Shown in pieces: positions 47,027-56,665 of a stretch of DNA of 64,000 nucleotides (position 1 is the first letter of the stretch; the number at the start of each line of letters is the position of its first letter). The notes below the pieces were generated by a model, which worked only from the letters and a program-made list of their open reading frames with translations, was not told the origin of the DNA and ran no database searches. The position numbers were made by a program, and so were the translations under genes. The stretch comes from Thiothrix sp. GTDB taxonomy: Bacteria > Pseudomonadota > Gammaproteobacteria > Thiotrichales > Thiotrichaceae. The DNA lies in NCBI RefSeq assembly GCF_028714775.1, contig NZ_JAQTLS010000010.1:113757-177756 (forward strand), in the 5' to 3' direction.

Positions 47027-47782
47027 ATGCCACAAACCACCGAACTTGTGACGACCCTAAAAAAGCTGCTCAAGCGCCACAACAAGACCTATGTGGATGT
47101 CGCGGATTGCCTGCAACTTTCGGAAGCCAGCGTCAAACGCCTGTTTTCCGAACAGAATCTGTCGCTGCAACGGCTGGATGCCATTTGTGGTTTGTTGGAA
47201 ATGGAAATTTCTGACCTTGTGCGCGAGATGCATTCGGAACACGCCAAACCGATCAGTGAGATCAGTTACGCGCAGGAAAAGGAAATCGCCGACGACCTGC
47301 AACTGATGATGGTTACGGTGTGTGTGCTCAACCGTTGGGGATTGCCGGACATTACCACCTATTACAATTTCAGCGAGTCGCAGGTGATCCGTTATCTGGC
47401 GCACCTCGACCGCTTGCGCATTATTGAGTTACAACCGGGCAACCGCATCAAGCTGCTGGTCGCGCCCAATTTCAAATGGCGTGATGATGGCCCGATCATG
47501 CAACTGTTCCGCGCTAAAATTGAAACTGAATATTTCCGTACCACTTTTACCAAGGACAGCGAAAAACTGATCGTGCTCAACGGCATGTTGAGTGACGCCA
47601 GCAATGCCTTGTTCCAGCGCAAGATGGCGCAACTGGCGAAAGATTTCGATACGCTGAGCAAAGACGATGCCAGCCTGCCGATTGGCGAGCGCAAGGGTTC
47701 CACCGTGCTGGTGGCGATCCGCGATTGGGATTACGAGCGCCTGTTCGGTAATCAACGCAAACCACAAGGAAATGGGCAATGA
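47027..47782 (+). CDS. XRE-family helix-turn-helix regulator
   Basis: 251 residues from the ATG at 47027; upstream in-frame codons do not fit. TTLKKLLKRHNKTYVDVADCLQLSEASVKRLFSEQNLSLQRLDAIC is the helix-turn-helix. The remaining 180 residues form an unknown effector part. It overlaps the methyltransferase gene start by 4 bp (ATGA), so the two are probably a transcriptional unit. Confidence 0.82.
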   Translation: MPQTTELVTTLKKLLKRHNKTYVDVADCLQLSEASVKRLFSEQNLSLQRLDAICGLLEMEISDLVREMHSEHAKPISEISYAQEKEIADDLQLMMVTVCVLNRWGLPDITTYYNFSESQVIRYLAHLDRLRIIELQPGNRIKLLVAPNFKWRDDGPIMQLFRAKIETEYFRTTFTKDSEKLIVLNGMLSDASNALFQRKMAQLAKDFDTLSKDDASLPIGERKGSTVLVAIRDWDYERLFGNQRKPQGNGQ

Positions 47783-48630
47783 ACCAACGCCTTTACACCC
47801 AAGGTTGGGACGACTACGAGCTGATCGACGCAGGCAACGGCAAAAAGCTGGAGCGTTGGGGGCGAACTGTCACCATCCGCCCCGACGTGCAAGCCTATTT
47901 CAAACCCGGCAAGCCTTACAGCGAATGGCAAAGCCTCGCCCACTGGGAATTTACCGAAACCGATAAACATTCCGGCACATGGTATGCCTTGCGCGACACC
48001 GCCCCCAAACAGTGGGAAATCGGCTACCACGGCCTGCGCTTCCAGTTGGAACTGACCCGTTTCAAACACCTTGGGCTATTTCCCGAACAGCGCAGCAATT
48101 GGGATTTTATTGCCCAACACCTGCCTGAAGAGGGACGTTTCCTCAACCTGTTCGCCTACACGGGTGCGGCGTCGTGCATGGCGCGGCAAACCGGGGCGGA
48201 AACCTTGCACGTTGATTCCATCAAGCAACTGATTACCTGGGCGCATAGCAATATGGAGCGCAGCGGGCTGGGTGACATCAAGTGGGTGCGCGAAGATGCG
48301 CTGAAATTCGTCGAACGCGAACTCAAACGCGGCAGGAAATACCAAGGCATCATCATGGATCCGCCCGCGTGGGGCTTAGGAGCAAAAGGCGAAAAATGGA
48401 AGCTGGAAAACAAGCTCGAAGCACTGGTGGAAGGGGCGCAAGGTTTGCTGGCGAAAGGCGGTTTCCTGATCCTCAATACCTATTCACCGAGCATCGGCTT
48501 ACCTGAAATCACGCGCTTAGCGCAGCAGTATTTTAAGTCCGCCAAGACGGAAATCTGCGAGCTGTGGATGCAAACCAGCACCGGCAAGGATTTGTATTAC
48601 GGAAATTTGTTGCGGGTGGTGCAAGCTTGA
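47779..48630 (+). CDS. Class I SAM-dependent methyltransferase (RlmI/RlmK-like)
   Basis: 283 residues. SAM motif I FLNLFAYTGAASCMA, motif II VDSIKQLITWAHSNM and the catalytic-loop IMDPPAWGLGAKGEKWKL (DPPxF/W-type, as in RNA base methyltransferases). It lacks the N-terminal PUA domain of RlmI. Likely an rRNA or tRNA methyltransferase. Coupled to the XRE gene. Confidence 0.82.
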   Translation: MNQRLYTQGWDDYELIDAGNGKKLERWGRTVTIRPDVQAYFKPGKPYSEWQSLAHWEFTETDKHSGTWYALRDTAPKQWEIGYHGLRFQLELTRFKHLGLFPEQRSNWDFIAQHLPEEGRFLNLFAYTGAASCMARQTGAETLHVDSIKQLITWAHSNMERSGLGDIKWVREDALKFVERELKRGRKYQGIIMDPPAWGLGAKGEKWKLENKLEALVEGAQGLLAKGGFLILNTYSPSIGLPEITRLAQQYFKSAKTEICELWMQTSTGKDLYYGNLLRVVQA

Positions 48631-48682
48631 AAGGTTTGCCCTATAATTTTGATGTCTTGATGCCTAATTGGAGAACATCAAA

Positions 48683-48949
48683 ATGCGCACCACGCTCACG
48701 CTTAACGATGCTTTAGCGGATTCCCTGAAAAAACTGGCACATCAGTCCGGTAAGCCATTCAAACAAGTCATCAATGAAACCCTGATGGCAGGGCTTGCCC
48801 ATAGCCAGCAGCGGCAAGCCAAAACCTATCGCCTGCAAGCTGTTGCAATGGGTGCGGCTTACCCCGGCATCAATCTCGACAAGGCGCTGCAATTGGCGGA
48901 TGACCTTGAAGACATGGCGATCATGGCAAAAATGGAGTTACGCAAATGA
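48683..48949 (+). CDS. Ribbon-helix-helix antitoxin
   Basis: 88 residues from the ATG at 48683 with GGAG 8 bp upstream. MRTTLTLNDALADSLKKLAHQSGKPFKQVINETLMAGL is a ribbon-helix-helix segment of the VapB/DUF2191 type. Overlaps the PIN gene start by 4 bp. Confidence 0.88.
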   Translation: MRTTLTLNDALADSLKKLAHQSGKPFKQVINETLMAGLAHSQQRQAKTYRLQAVAMGAAYPGINLDKALQLADDLEDMAIMAKMELRK

Positions 48950-49419
48950 TACTGGTTGATGCCAATTTGCTGATTTACGCCATCAATCAAGATGCGCCGC
49001 TACACAAACAGGCGAAAAGTTGGTGGGAAGGCGTTTTATCCGGTACGCAAGCCGTCGGTATTCCGTGGGTTGTGGCACTGGCATTCCTGCGCATTACTAC
49101 CAATCCGCGTATTTTTCCGCAGCCCTTAACGCCGGAACAGGCATTGGCGTATGTGGATGAATGGTTGGCGCAACCTGTGGCAAAACTGGTTTCACCGGGT
49201 GACAAGCATTGGGCGATCTTGCGTAACCTGCTGCAACAGACGGGTATGGCGGGTAATTTGACGACAGATGCGCATATTGCTGCGCTGGCAATTGAGCAGG
49301 GCTATCGCGTTTATTCCAGCGACAATGATTTCAAGCGGTTTGCAGGCGTGAAGCACGTAAATCCGCTGGTGATGCATTCATCGGGGATGGTGCATGAAAC
49401 GGCTGCGCGGTATGGGTAG
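48946..49419 (+). CDS. VapC-type PIN toxin
   Basis: 157 residues. MILVDANLLIYAINQDAPLH, the PWVVALAFLRITTNPRIF segment, NLTTDAHIAALAIEQGYRVYSSDNDFKRF give the four acidic residues of an active PIN ribonuclease. Forms a VapBC pair with the gene upstream. Confidence 0.9.
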   Translation: MILVDANLLIYAINQDAPLHKQAKSWWEGVLSGTQAVGIPWVVALAFLRITTNPRIFPQPLTPEQALAYVDEWLAQPVAKLVSPGDKHWAILRNLLQQTGMAGNLTTDAHIAALAIEQGYRVYSSDNDFKRFAGVKHVNPLVMHSSGMVHETAARYG

Positions 49420-49439
49420 TCCGAAAAGTTAAAGCGGTA

Positions 49440-49988
49440 CTACGGCGTCTTTGCCACGACATTCCGCAACACGTTAAATTTCACCGTTTCAGTATTCTGG
49501 ATGATATTGCCCTTGGCATCATTGAGCACCGCGAAGACGGTGTGTTCGCCGCGTTCCACGCCAGTCAGTGGGAAAGCCAGTGCAGCGCCCGTGGCGACTT
49601 GTTTTGAGTCGAGGTAGAGGGTGATGCCGTCGCCGTTTTTGAGTTCGGGGGTCAGGGAAATATTGACGCTGAGGTTGCCATCATTGGCGCGGATAGCTTC
49701 ATTCGCCGCCGGGGCGGTGATTTTGAAGTCGCTGTAAGCTGCCGTATTTTCTTCTTCCGGGGGAGTTGCGGGGGCGGTGGCCGCCGGGGTTGTTCCGGGT
49801 TGTTGCGGTGCATAGCCATCGGCGACGGTCAGGATCGGTAGGTCGACGGATTTCGCCCCGCTCTTTTTCGGCGGGTTATCGCCATAGACGACGCTCCCAT
49901 CCGCATCCACCCAACGGTAAACACCCGCGTTGGCGGTGAGAAGCGGCAGGCTGAACACCAGAAGCAAACACAGCAGACCGATACGCAT
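49440..49988 (-). CDS. DUF4124-domain exported protein
   Basis: 182 residues. Signal peptide (to about residue 21), DUF4124 core VYRWVDADGSVVYGDNPPKKSGAKSVDL, a Pro/Ala/Thr-rich linker, then an Ig/fibronectin-like beta domain (ITAPAANEAIRANDGNLSVNISL...). Probably periplasmic; function unknown. Lies 84 bp after glnE on the same strand. Confidence 0.82.
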   Translation of the reverse strand: MRIGLLCLLLVFSLPLLTANAGVYRWVDADGSVVYGDNPPKKSGAKSVDLPILTVADGYAPQQPGTTPAATAPATPPEEENTAAYSDFKITAPAANEAIRANDGNLSVNISLTPELKNGDGITLYLDSKQVATGAALAFPLTGVERGEHTVFAVLNDAKGNIIQNTETVKFNVLRNVVAKTP

Positions 49989-50071
49989 AATTTTTCGTAA
50001 GTTGTGGTTAATATCCTGATGATTCTACGCAAAATTCGGGGTTTGGCAGCAAGCAGATGGATAAACGGCGG

Positions 50072-52732
50072 CTATTGGTCGCTTTCCACCAAATCTACCC
50101 ACGCCGTGCGGATAAATTCCCGCTCCCGCACAAACGCTCCCGGCTCGACTTTGGCCTCTTGCTCTTGCAAAGAAAGCGCGTGGATGTGGTCGCGTAAGCT
50201 GCGGTAAATGTCCGCCAAGGTTTCTGCCGTTTCCGCAGGTAAGATACCGACCTGTTGCAGCGACTCCAATTGGCGGATGTTATCGCTCCAGCGGACCAGT
50301 TCCGGGTGGTCATGTGCATGGGCAAGGATCAGGAATTGCACGATGAATTCGATGTCGGTTACGCCGCCGGGGTCTTTTTTCAGGTTGAAACTGCTGTTGT
50401 GCTTGCTGCCGAGGCTGTCCCACATTTTTTGGCGCATGGTGATGACTTGTTTACGCAGTTCCGCCTTATCACGCGGCTGGCAGAGGATGTCACGGCGCAC
50501 TTGTTCAAACTGCGCTCGTAAACTCTCGGAGCCAGTGATGGCGCGGGCGCGTAGCAATGCTTGATGTTCCCACACCCATGCTTTTTCCTGTTGGTAGGTG
50601 CGAAATGCCTCCAAACTGCTGACCAATAGGCCGGAAGAACCACTGGGGCGCAAGCGCATATCGGTTTCGTACAAACGTCCGGCGGGGGTGAACGTGGTTA
50701 GGGTATGGATGATCCGTTGCGCAAGCCGTGCGTAAAAAACCGCATTTTCCAGCACTTTGCCGCCGTTGGTTTGCTGCGCTTGTCCGTGACTGTCGTGCAG
50801 GAAAATGATGTCGAGGTCGGAACCGTAGCCCAATTCCAGCCCGCCCAACTTGCCGTAGGCAATGATGGCGAAACCGGCAGTGTGCGTTTCCCCGCCAACC
50901 TGATAGCGCGGCACACCCGTTTGTACAGTCATGCTGTCCCACAGGTGGCGCAAGGTTTCTTCCAACACGGCTTCGGCGATCCACGTCAGTTGGTCGGAAA
51001 CCTTCATCAGCGGTAACACCCCGGTGATGTCCGCCGCCGCTACCCGTAATACTTGCGCTTGCTTGAATTGGCGAAGGCGTTCCATCACCTGTTCGGTGTC
51101 GTGCTGGTCGATGCGTTCCAGTTCCAAATGCAAGGCTGCCCCCAGTTCGGCACGGTTGAGCGGGGTGTAAAGTTGGCGGGCATCCAGCAGTTGATCCAAC
51201 AAAATCGGGTGCTGGGTCAATTGGCTGGTAATCCACAAACTGTCGCTGACCAGCCGCACGAACTGATCCAGCGCATTCGGGTGGTCCGCCAGCATGGCGA
51301 TGTAACCGGAACGGGTGGCTATTTTCTGCACTACCCGCAGGCAGCGTTCCAAGGTTTCATCGGGGTTCGGCTGGGTTTGGCAAGTGTGAACCAGTTGCGG
51401 CAACAGGCGGTTAAGGCGGTTACGCCCGGTATCCGTCAGCGTGCTGTACAAACGGCTGGCGAGCAGCGCTTGTACAGCGGGGTGTTCGGGTAAGGGCTGG
51501 CTTTGCTGGGTTTCTAGGGCAAAAACCCGCTGGAAAATGTGGCTGACGCCCTGTTGGTGGCGGTTGAGTTCCACGTGGAAACTTTCCCAATCGGCAAAGC
51601 CCATTGAGTGCGCAAGGCTGGCTTGTTGCTCGGGGTTGCTGGGCAGGGAATGGGTTTGTTCGTCATTCCACATTTGCAGGCGGTTTTCGGTGCGGCGCAA
51701 GAAATGGTAAGCGGGGTGTAACACCGCTGCTTCTTCCACCGTCAGTAGTTGTTGCGCCAGCAGCGCGTCGAGGGTTGCCAGCAAGTTACGTTGACGCAGT
51801 TCGGGGATGCGTCCGCCGCGCATCAGTTGGAACACTTGCGCGGTGAATTCGATTTCGCGGATGCCGCCCGTGCCGAGTTTTACATCCAAGTATTTGCCCC
51901 GGCGTTCGGCTTCGCGGTTGATCATGGCTTTCATATCGCGTAGCTGTTCGACCGCTCCGTAATCCAGATAGCGGCGGTAAACGAAGGGGCGTAAGCGTTG
52001 CATCAATTCCGCGCCGTTGGCTTGGTCGCCAGCGATCACCCGCGCTTTGATCAGGGCGTAACGTTCCCACTCGCGCCCGTGGGTTTCGTAGTAATGTTCC
52101 ATCGCGTCGAACGACAACGCCAGTGCGCCAACCTCGCCGAAAGGGCGTAAGCGCATGTCCACACGGTAGGCAATGCCGTCAGCGGTGGTTTGCCCCAATA
52201 CCCCGATCAGCCGTTGCCCAACGCGGGTGAAAAAGGTCTGGTTGTCGAGCGGGCGTTTGCCGTCGGTTTCCCCTGCTTCCGGGAAGGCGAAAATCAGGTC
52301 AATGTCGGAGGAAAAATTCAGTTCACGCCCCCCCAACTTGCCCATACCAATGATCACCATGTGCTGCGGTGTACCGCTACGGCTGCGGGGAATGCCGTGT
52401 TTGGCGGTAAGTTCGGTGTAACATCCATTGAGGGTGGCATCCACCAAGCCATCGGCAAGGTCGGAAGTGGTGCGTAAGGTTTCGTCCAGTTGCGCCAGCC
52501 CGCTGAGGTCACGCCAAGCGATGCGTACACTTTCGCGGTGGCGGATTTGGCGTACCGTGCTGAGTAGTGCCGTGGCATCGGTAACGGCTTGGATTTCAGC
52601 CGCAATCTTTTGCACCAACTCGCCGTCGCGGTAGGGTTGGCTGGTTTCGCAGGCAAGCTGCCAGTGCGGGTTACGTGTAAGCCAATGTTGCAGGTAGCGG
52701 CTGGCGGAAAGGATGGTTTCAGCAGGGATCAT
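50072..52732 (-). CDS. glnE: Glutamine synthetase adenylyltransferase/deadenylase
   Basis: 886 residues from the ATG at 52732, which forms an ATGA overlap with the hybrid kinase stop; the longer frame is a read-back into that gene. Two nucleotidyltransferase domains with GxS/DxD motifs (FSSDIDLIFAFPE near 150 and GYGSDLDIIFLHDS near 650) and helical regions between them. It attaches and removes AMP on glutamine synthetase in response to PII. Somewhat shorter than the 946 residues of E. coli. Confidence 0.95.
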   Translation of the reverse strand: MIPAETILSASRYLQHWLTRNPHWQLACETSQPYRDGELVQKIAAEIQAVTDATALLSTVRQIRHRESVRIAWRDLSGLAQLDETLRTTSDLADGLVDATLNGCYTELTAKHGIPRSRSGTPQHMVIIGMGKLGGRELNFSSDIDLIFAFPEAGETDGKRPLDNQTFFTRVGQRLIGVLGQTTADGIAYRVDMRLRPFGEVGALALSFDAMEHYYETHGREWERYALIKARVIAGDQANGAELMQRLRPFVYRRYLDYGAVEQLRDMKAMINREAERRGKYLDVKLGTGGIREIEFTAQVFQLMRGGRIPELRQRNLLATLDALLAQQLLTVEEAAVLHPAYHFLRRTENRLQMWNDEQTHSLPSNPEQQASLAHSMGFADWESFHVELNRHQQGVSHIFQRVFALETQQSQPLPEHPAVQALLASRLYSTLTDTGRNRLNRLLPQLVHTCQTQPNPDETLERCLRVVQKIATRSGYIAMLADHPNALDQFVRLVSDSLWITSQLTQHPILLDQLLDARQLYTPLNRAELGAALHLELERIDQHDTEQVMERLRQFKQAQVLRVAAADITGVLPLMKVSDQLTWIAEAVLEETLRHLWDSMTVQTGVPRYQVGGETHTAGFAIIAYGKLGGLELGYGSDLDIIFLHDSHGQAQQTNGGKVLENAVFYARLAQRIIHTLTTFTPAGRLYETDMRLRPSGSSGLLVSSLEAFRTYQQEKAWVWEHQALLRARAITGSESLRAQFEQVRRDILCQPRDKAELRKQVITMRQKMWDSLGSKHNSSFNLKKDPGGVTDIEFIVQFLILAHAHDHPELVRWSDNIRQLESLQQVGILPAETAETLADIYRSLRDHIHALSLQEQEAKVEPGAFVREREFIRTAWVDLVESDQ

Positions 52733-54396
52733 GCGCTTGCTTCCGTGGGCACGCAGGTGCGATCCAGCACATTCAGCAGGTCTTGGGTGTTGAACGGTTT
52801 GCTGAGGAAATCGTCCATTCCCGCTTGCAGGCACTTATCGCGGTCGCTGGACATGGCGTTGGCGGTCAGGGCAATGATGGGGGTGCGTGGTAAACCGCCG
52901 CGTTGTTCCTGCTGGCGGATCAGGATAGTGGCTTCCACCCCATCCATGACGGGCATTTGCATATCCATCAGGATCGCATCTGGCGGGTTAGCTAACCAGC
53001 CATCCAAGGCTTCTTTTCCGTTTTCCGCAACGCTGACGGTGTGTCCGGCGCGGTTAAGCAGGCGCACTGCCAACATGCGGTTCACCGCATTATCTTCTGC
53101 CAACAGCACATGCAACGGGCGGGCGACTTGTAAGGGCTGGTGCGGTTTCGTTTCGCTGGGAGTGCTGATGGTTGCCGTGGCGGCTTGTTTGAAGGGCACG
53201 CTGAAATAGAAAATGCTGCCTTTGCCGGGGTCGCTTTCCAGCCGCAATGTCCCGCCCATCATCTCAATCAGCCGTGATGAAATGGTCAGCCCCAAGCCCG
53301 TGCCCCCGTAACGGCGGGTAATGGAGCTGTCGGCTTGTTGGAACGGTTGGAAAATTGCCGCCTGCTTTTCCGGCGGAATCCCGATGCCGGTATCTCGCAC
53401 GGCAAACAAAAGCTGCACTGGTTCGGTCGGTGTACTGCTTTGCAGCGCGACGCTCACCGCGACTTCCCCGCTTTCGGTAAATTTGATGGCATTGCCCACC
53501 AAGTTGATCATGATCTGGCGTAAGCGTCCGGGGTCGCCTTCCAGCGTATCCGGCACATCGGAGGCGATTTCCCAGTGTAATGCCAGCGATTTTTCTTTGG
53601 CACGCACGGTCAGAGGGGTGAACATGTCCTGCAATAACGGGCGCAGGTGGAATGAGGCGGGGCTAAGTGCCAACGTGCCCGCTTCCATGCGTGAAAAGTC
53701 GAGGATTTCGTTAATGATGTCCAGCAAGGCGTTGGATGATGACTTGATCATGCCAAGGTATTCGCGCTGGGTGGCGGTAAGTTCGCTGTACAGCATCAAA
53801 TCGGTGAGGCCGATCACGCCATTCATGGGGGTGCGGATTTCATGGCTGATCATGGCCAGAAATTCGCTTTTGGCTTTGCTGGCACGTTCGGCGGCTTCTT
53901 TGGCTTGTAAGGCTTCCTTACGTGCCTCTTCCAAGTAAGCGTGTTGCAAACAGGCTAGGCAGGCGGTTTCCAAGCGTTTCAATACCAGCCCCAGCGCCAG
54001 TAAGTGCGATTCGGGTAACGGTGGGTCGCGCAGCAATACCAGTAAGCCGCTTTTGCCCAAAGGCATGAGGTGGTAATACGTACCGCCCGTTTCGATAATT
54101 TCCCCCGGTTTATTCACCTGCCAGCCGTTGGCAGCAAACGGTTGCAGGAGTTTTGCCAAGACCGGCTGGGTGTCGGTCAGCGTGCCATGCACGGCAGGGT
54201 AGCTGTAACAGGGTTCCGGTATGGTTGCAGCGCTTACTGGCTCACCCTTGTGCAGCCAGATGTAACCGCTGCGGCAGTTCAGCAGCTTCAAGGCAGGCGG
54301 CAGGAACTTGCGCAACATGGTGCGTAAATCCAAATCCTGCCCAATCAGCAACGCTAACGCATACTGGACGGAAACCAGTTCCAGCGTAGGGGTCAT
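52729..54396 (-). CDS. Hybrid histidine kinase / response regulator
   Basis: 555 residues: a N-terminal GAF-like sensor (1-145), a short coiled coil, HisKA with phospho-His185 in SHEIRTPMNGV, HATPase with GNAIKFTE, DTGIGI and GGTGLGL, and a C-terminal REC with Asp478 (DAILMDMQMP). No TM segment, so a cytoplasmic sensor. It overlaps FIST upstream and glnE downstream by 4 bp each. Confidence 0.9.
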   Translation of the reverse strand: MTPTLELVSVQYALALLIGQDLDLRTMLRKFLPPALKLLNCRSGYIWLHKGEPVSAATIPEPCYSYPAVHGTLTDTQPVLAKLLQPFAANGWQVNKPGEIIETGGTYYHLMPLGKSGLLVLLRDPPLPESHLLALGLVLKRLETACLACLQHAYLEEARKEALQAKEAAERASKAKSEFLAMISHEIRTPMNGVIGLTDLMLYSELTATQREYLGMIKSSSNALLDIINEILDFSRMEAGTLALSPASFHLRPLLQDMFTPLTVRAKEKSLALHWEIASDVPDTLEGDPGRLRQIMINLVGNAIKFTESGEVAVSVALQSSTPTEPVQLLFAVRDTGIGIPPEKQAAIFQPFQQADSSITRRYGGTGLGLTISSRLIEMMGGTLRLESDPGKGSIFYFSVPFKQAATATISTPSETKPHQPLQVARPLHVLLAEDNAVNRMLAVRLLNRAGHTVSVAENGKEALDGWLANPPDAILMDMQMPVMDGVEATILIRQQEQRGGLPRTPIIALTANAMSSDRDKCLQAGMDDFLSKPFNTQDLLNVLDRTCVPTEASA

Positions 54397-55547
54397 GCAC
54401 TTTGCTCCTGTTGCCCACCCAATACGCCGAGGACAATGGTTTTGTTGAAAAATTCAAGGCAGGTATTGCCTGCGTCGGCGATTTCCCCCAGCGACAGCGC
54501 CCCCAGCAAGGGTACATTGTCGGGTAGCCGTGAGCGGATATTGCCGATTTCTTCCGCGAAACGGTCTTGCAGGAACAGGGTACGGCTGATGCAGTCGAAC
54601 AGCAGCGCCAGCATTGCCGGGGTTTGCCCCCACATGGCGGTGTCAGCGCACTGGCGGGAAGCCTCCAGCAAGTTTTCTGCCTCACCCTTGAGGATGTAAA
54701 TGATGTGGTTGGCTGGCACTTCCCCCACGCACACCAAAGCATTGCCTTTGGGGAATAGCGGGTCACGCACTACCACGTCACCTTTGAGCCGATCCAGCCC
54801 GAAGGGGTAGGCTTTCGCCAGATCGAAGAATTCGGTATCGCTGAAACGCTTGCCGCTGTCGGCTTCCACCACTTCTTTGTAAACCTCAAAGGCGGGGCGG
54901 TAATCCAGCGTGGTGATGGTGTTGTCATACGCGCCCGTCACGAAAAACGGCCCGGCAAACTTGTGCCAGCCGTGTTCAATGCCAATGCTGATCGGCAGGT
55001 CAAGGGAGACAATCTGGGCGTAATCTTCCAGTAATCCCTGATTGCTGAACAGGCAGGGTTTCTGCACGAAACTCAAGGAACCCGCGCCCCCGCCGACGTA
55101 TTGGTGGCGGGTTCCTAAGGCTTCATACAGGCATTCCAACAATGCAGAAATGCGTTTGCTCAGGCCATCCACCAGCGTGACCAATGTCGTGCCGGGGGTG
55201 AGGGTGGTCACCAATTGTTCTGTTTGCGGGAAGTAATCGGCCTCGGGGTTGGAAAGCTCGCCAATCAGGTGTACCTGCGCGGTGACAGGTAGCCCACAAA
55301 CCACGCTGCCGCAGGTCAGCTTACGCCCGTCAGCAATGATTTCCGGGAAAATGCCGCCAAAAATCGGGATGGGCAAGGCTTGTAGGCGGGCATCCAGTTG
55401 CGTGGGGGTAAAGCCATTGGCATCACACGCTAGCACCAGCAGGCTTTTTGCGCCCAAAGCAACGGCAGCATGGATGTGTTGGAAAAGCGCGTGGTCAGTG
55501 CCTACGGTATCGACAAAAATGACAGGTTGGGCTTGCTCGCGGTTCAT
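54393..55547 (-). CDS. FIST-domain sensor protein
   Basis: 384 residues. FIST_N is at about 30-200 (VALGAKSLLVLACDANGFTP, TTLVTLVDGLSKRI, VGGGAGSLSFVQKPCLFSNQGLLED) and FIST_C at about 215-370 (YKEVVEADSGKRFSDTEF, YPFGLDRLKGDVVVRDPLF, LSLGEIAD). FIST domains are small-ligand sensors, often for amino acids (prediction), found next to or fused to kinases. It overlaps the hybrid kinase gene, so it likely feeds that kinase a signal. Confidence 0.87.
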   Translation of the reverse strand: MNREQAQPVIFVDTVGTDHALFQHIHAAVALGAKSLLVLACDANGFTPTQLDARLQALPIPIFGGIFPEIIADGRKLTCGSVVCGLPVTAQVHLIGELSNPEADYFPQTEQLVTTLTPGTTLVTLVDGLSKRISALLECLYEALGTRHQYVGGGAGSLSFVQKPCLFSNQGLLEDYAQIVSLDLPISIGIEHGWHKFAGPFFVTGAYDNTITTLDYRPAFEVYKEVVEADSGKRFSDTEFFDLAKAYPFGLDRLKGDVVVRDPLFPKGNALVCVGEVPANHIIYILKGEAENLLEASRQCADTAMWGQTPAMLALLFDCISRTLFLQDRFAEEIGNIRSRLPDNVPLLGALSLGEIADAGNTCLEFFNKTIVLGVLGGQQEQSA

Positions 55548-55686
55548 GGTGGTCTTTCCTTGGGATCGTTGTTATTTTCGTATGGAATTCGCCCACATTC
55601 TACGCAAACCGCGCTTTCTGAAAAAGCATTATGTGACACAAGGTTAAGAATATTCAGGCCAGAGACAGCCTGCGACACATTCCCCA

Positions 55687-55716
55687 AAAAAACGCTGCCC
55701 GTGAAGTACGGGCAGG
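55687..55716 (-). terminator. Rho-independent terminator after the 40-residue ORF
   Basis: Perfect 8-bp stem CTGCCCGT / ACGGGCAG with a 5-nt loop, followed on the minus strand by CG and seven T residues. It lies 56 bp downstream of the small TM-protein gene at 55772-55894. Confidence 0.85.
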
Positions 55717-55771
55717 TGATATTTTGTGGTAGGTAGGCTGATCTTTGCAGATTTGTTTTCGCCCAGTAGCT

Positions 55772-55894
55772 TTACAGCAGCCGCTTGATTTCTTTGGGCA
55801 CGTTCCCTCGCCCAGCGCCGCGTTGGTAGCAACGTGTTGTGTAGCAAGCGGCAAAGACGATGATGGCGAATACCACCAAGCCAAATATGCTCAT
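55772..55894 (-). CDS. 40-residue single-TM microprotein
   Basis: MSIFGLVVFAIIVFAACY is one TM helix, followed by a basic tail (TTRCYQRGAGRGNVPKEIKRLL). The ATG has a near-perfect Shine-Dalgarno (AGGAGGTG, 5 bp away) and the gene is followed by its own strong terminator, so it is a real short transcription unit between FIST and hslV. Function unknown. Nothing else is seen in the 240 bp between it and hslV, apart from a likely hslV promoter region. Confidence 0.68.
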   Translation of the reverse strand: MSIFGLVVFAIIVFAACYTTRCYQRGAGRGNVPKEIKRLL

Positions 55895-56131
55895 GTCGCA
55901 CCTCCTGAAGGTTCCTTGTGGCAAAAAGCATTGTGGTGTCAAAACAACAATGTGTCAATAATAACTAATTGATGTTTAAAGGAAAAAACCAACAACACGG
56001 GAAGTATAGTACAGCTTGCACGGATGTTTCTTAAACAATAATTTTTTTATGGGGATGCGGGTATTCCCTAGCACTTGAAATTCCCCCTCGACACCCACAC
56101 GCTATACGCTACACAAAAATCTGGAGCCGCA

Positions 56132-56665
56132 ATGGAACAATACCGAGGAACCACCATCCTAAGCGTGCGCCGCGACGGCAAAGTCGTGGTAGGTGGCGAT
56201 GGTCAGGTCACGCTGGGCAACACCGTGATGAAGGGCAATGCCCGCAAAGTGCGCCGCCTGTACAATGATAAGGTGATTGCCGGTTTCGCGGGTGGCACGG
56301 CGGATGCGTTTACCCTGTTCGAGCGCTTTGAAAGCAAATTGCAAGCGCACCACGGCAACCTTACCCGTGCAGCGGTAGAACTCGCCAAAGACTGGCGCAC
56401 CGACCGCATGTTGCGCAAATTAGAAGCGTTACTGATCGTGGCGGATGCCACCGCTTCCTTGCTGATCACTGGCAACGGCGACGTGATAGAACAAGAAAAC
56501 GACCTGATTGCGATTGGTTCCGGTGGTGCTTTCGCCCAAGCAGCGGCACGCGCTTTGCTGGAAAATACTACGCTTTCCGCCCGCGAAATCGTCGAAAAAG
56601 GCTTGCACATTGCCGCCGACATTTGCATTTACAGCAACCACAACCTGACCATTGAGGAACTCTGA
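56132..56665 (+). CDS. hslV: ATP-dependent protease peptidase subunit HslV
   Basis: 177 residues from the ATG at 56132 with GGAG 6 bp upstream. [29 protein letters not shown] gives an N-terminal Thr after processing, and the Lys in [13 protein letters not shown] is in place. Forms the HslVU (ClpQY) protease with the next gene. Confidence 0.95.
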   Translation: MEQYRGTTILSVRRDGKVVVGGDGQVTLGNTVMKGNARKVRRLYNDKVIAGFAGGTADAFTLFERFESKLQAHHGNLTRAAVELAKDWRTDRMLRKLEALLIVADATASLLITGNGDVIEQENDLIAIGSGGAFAQAAARALLENTTLSAREIVEKGLHIAADICIYSNHNLTIEEL

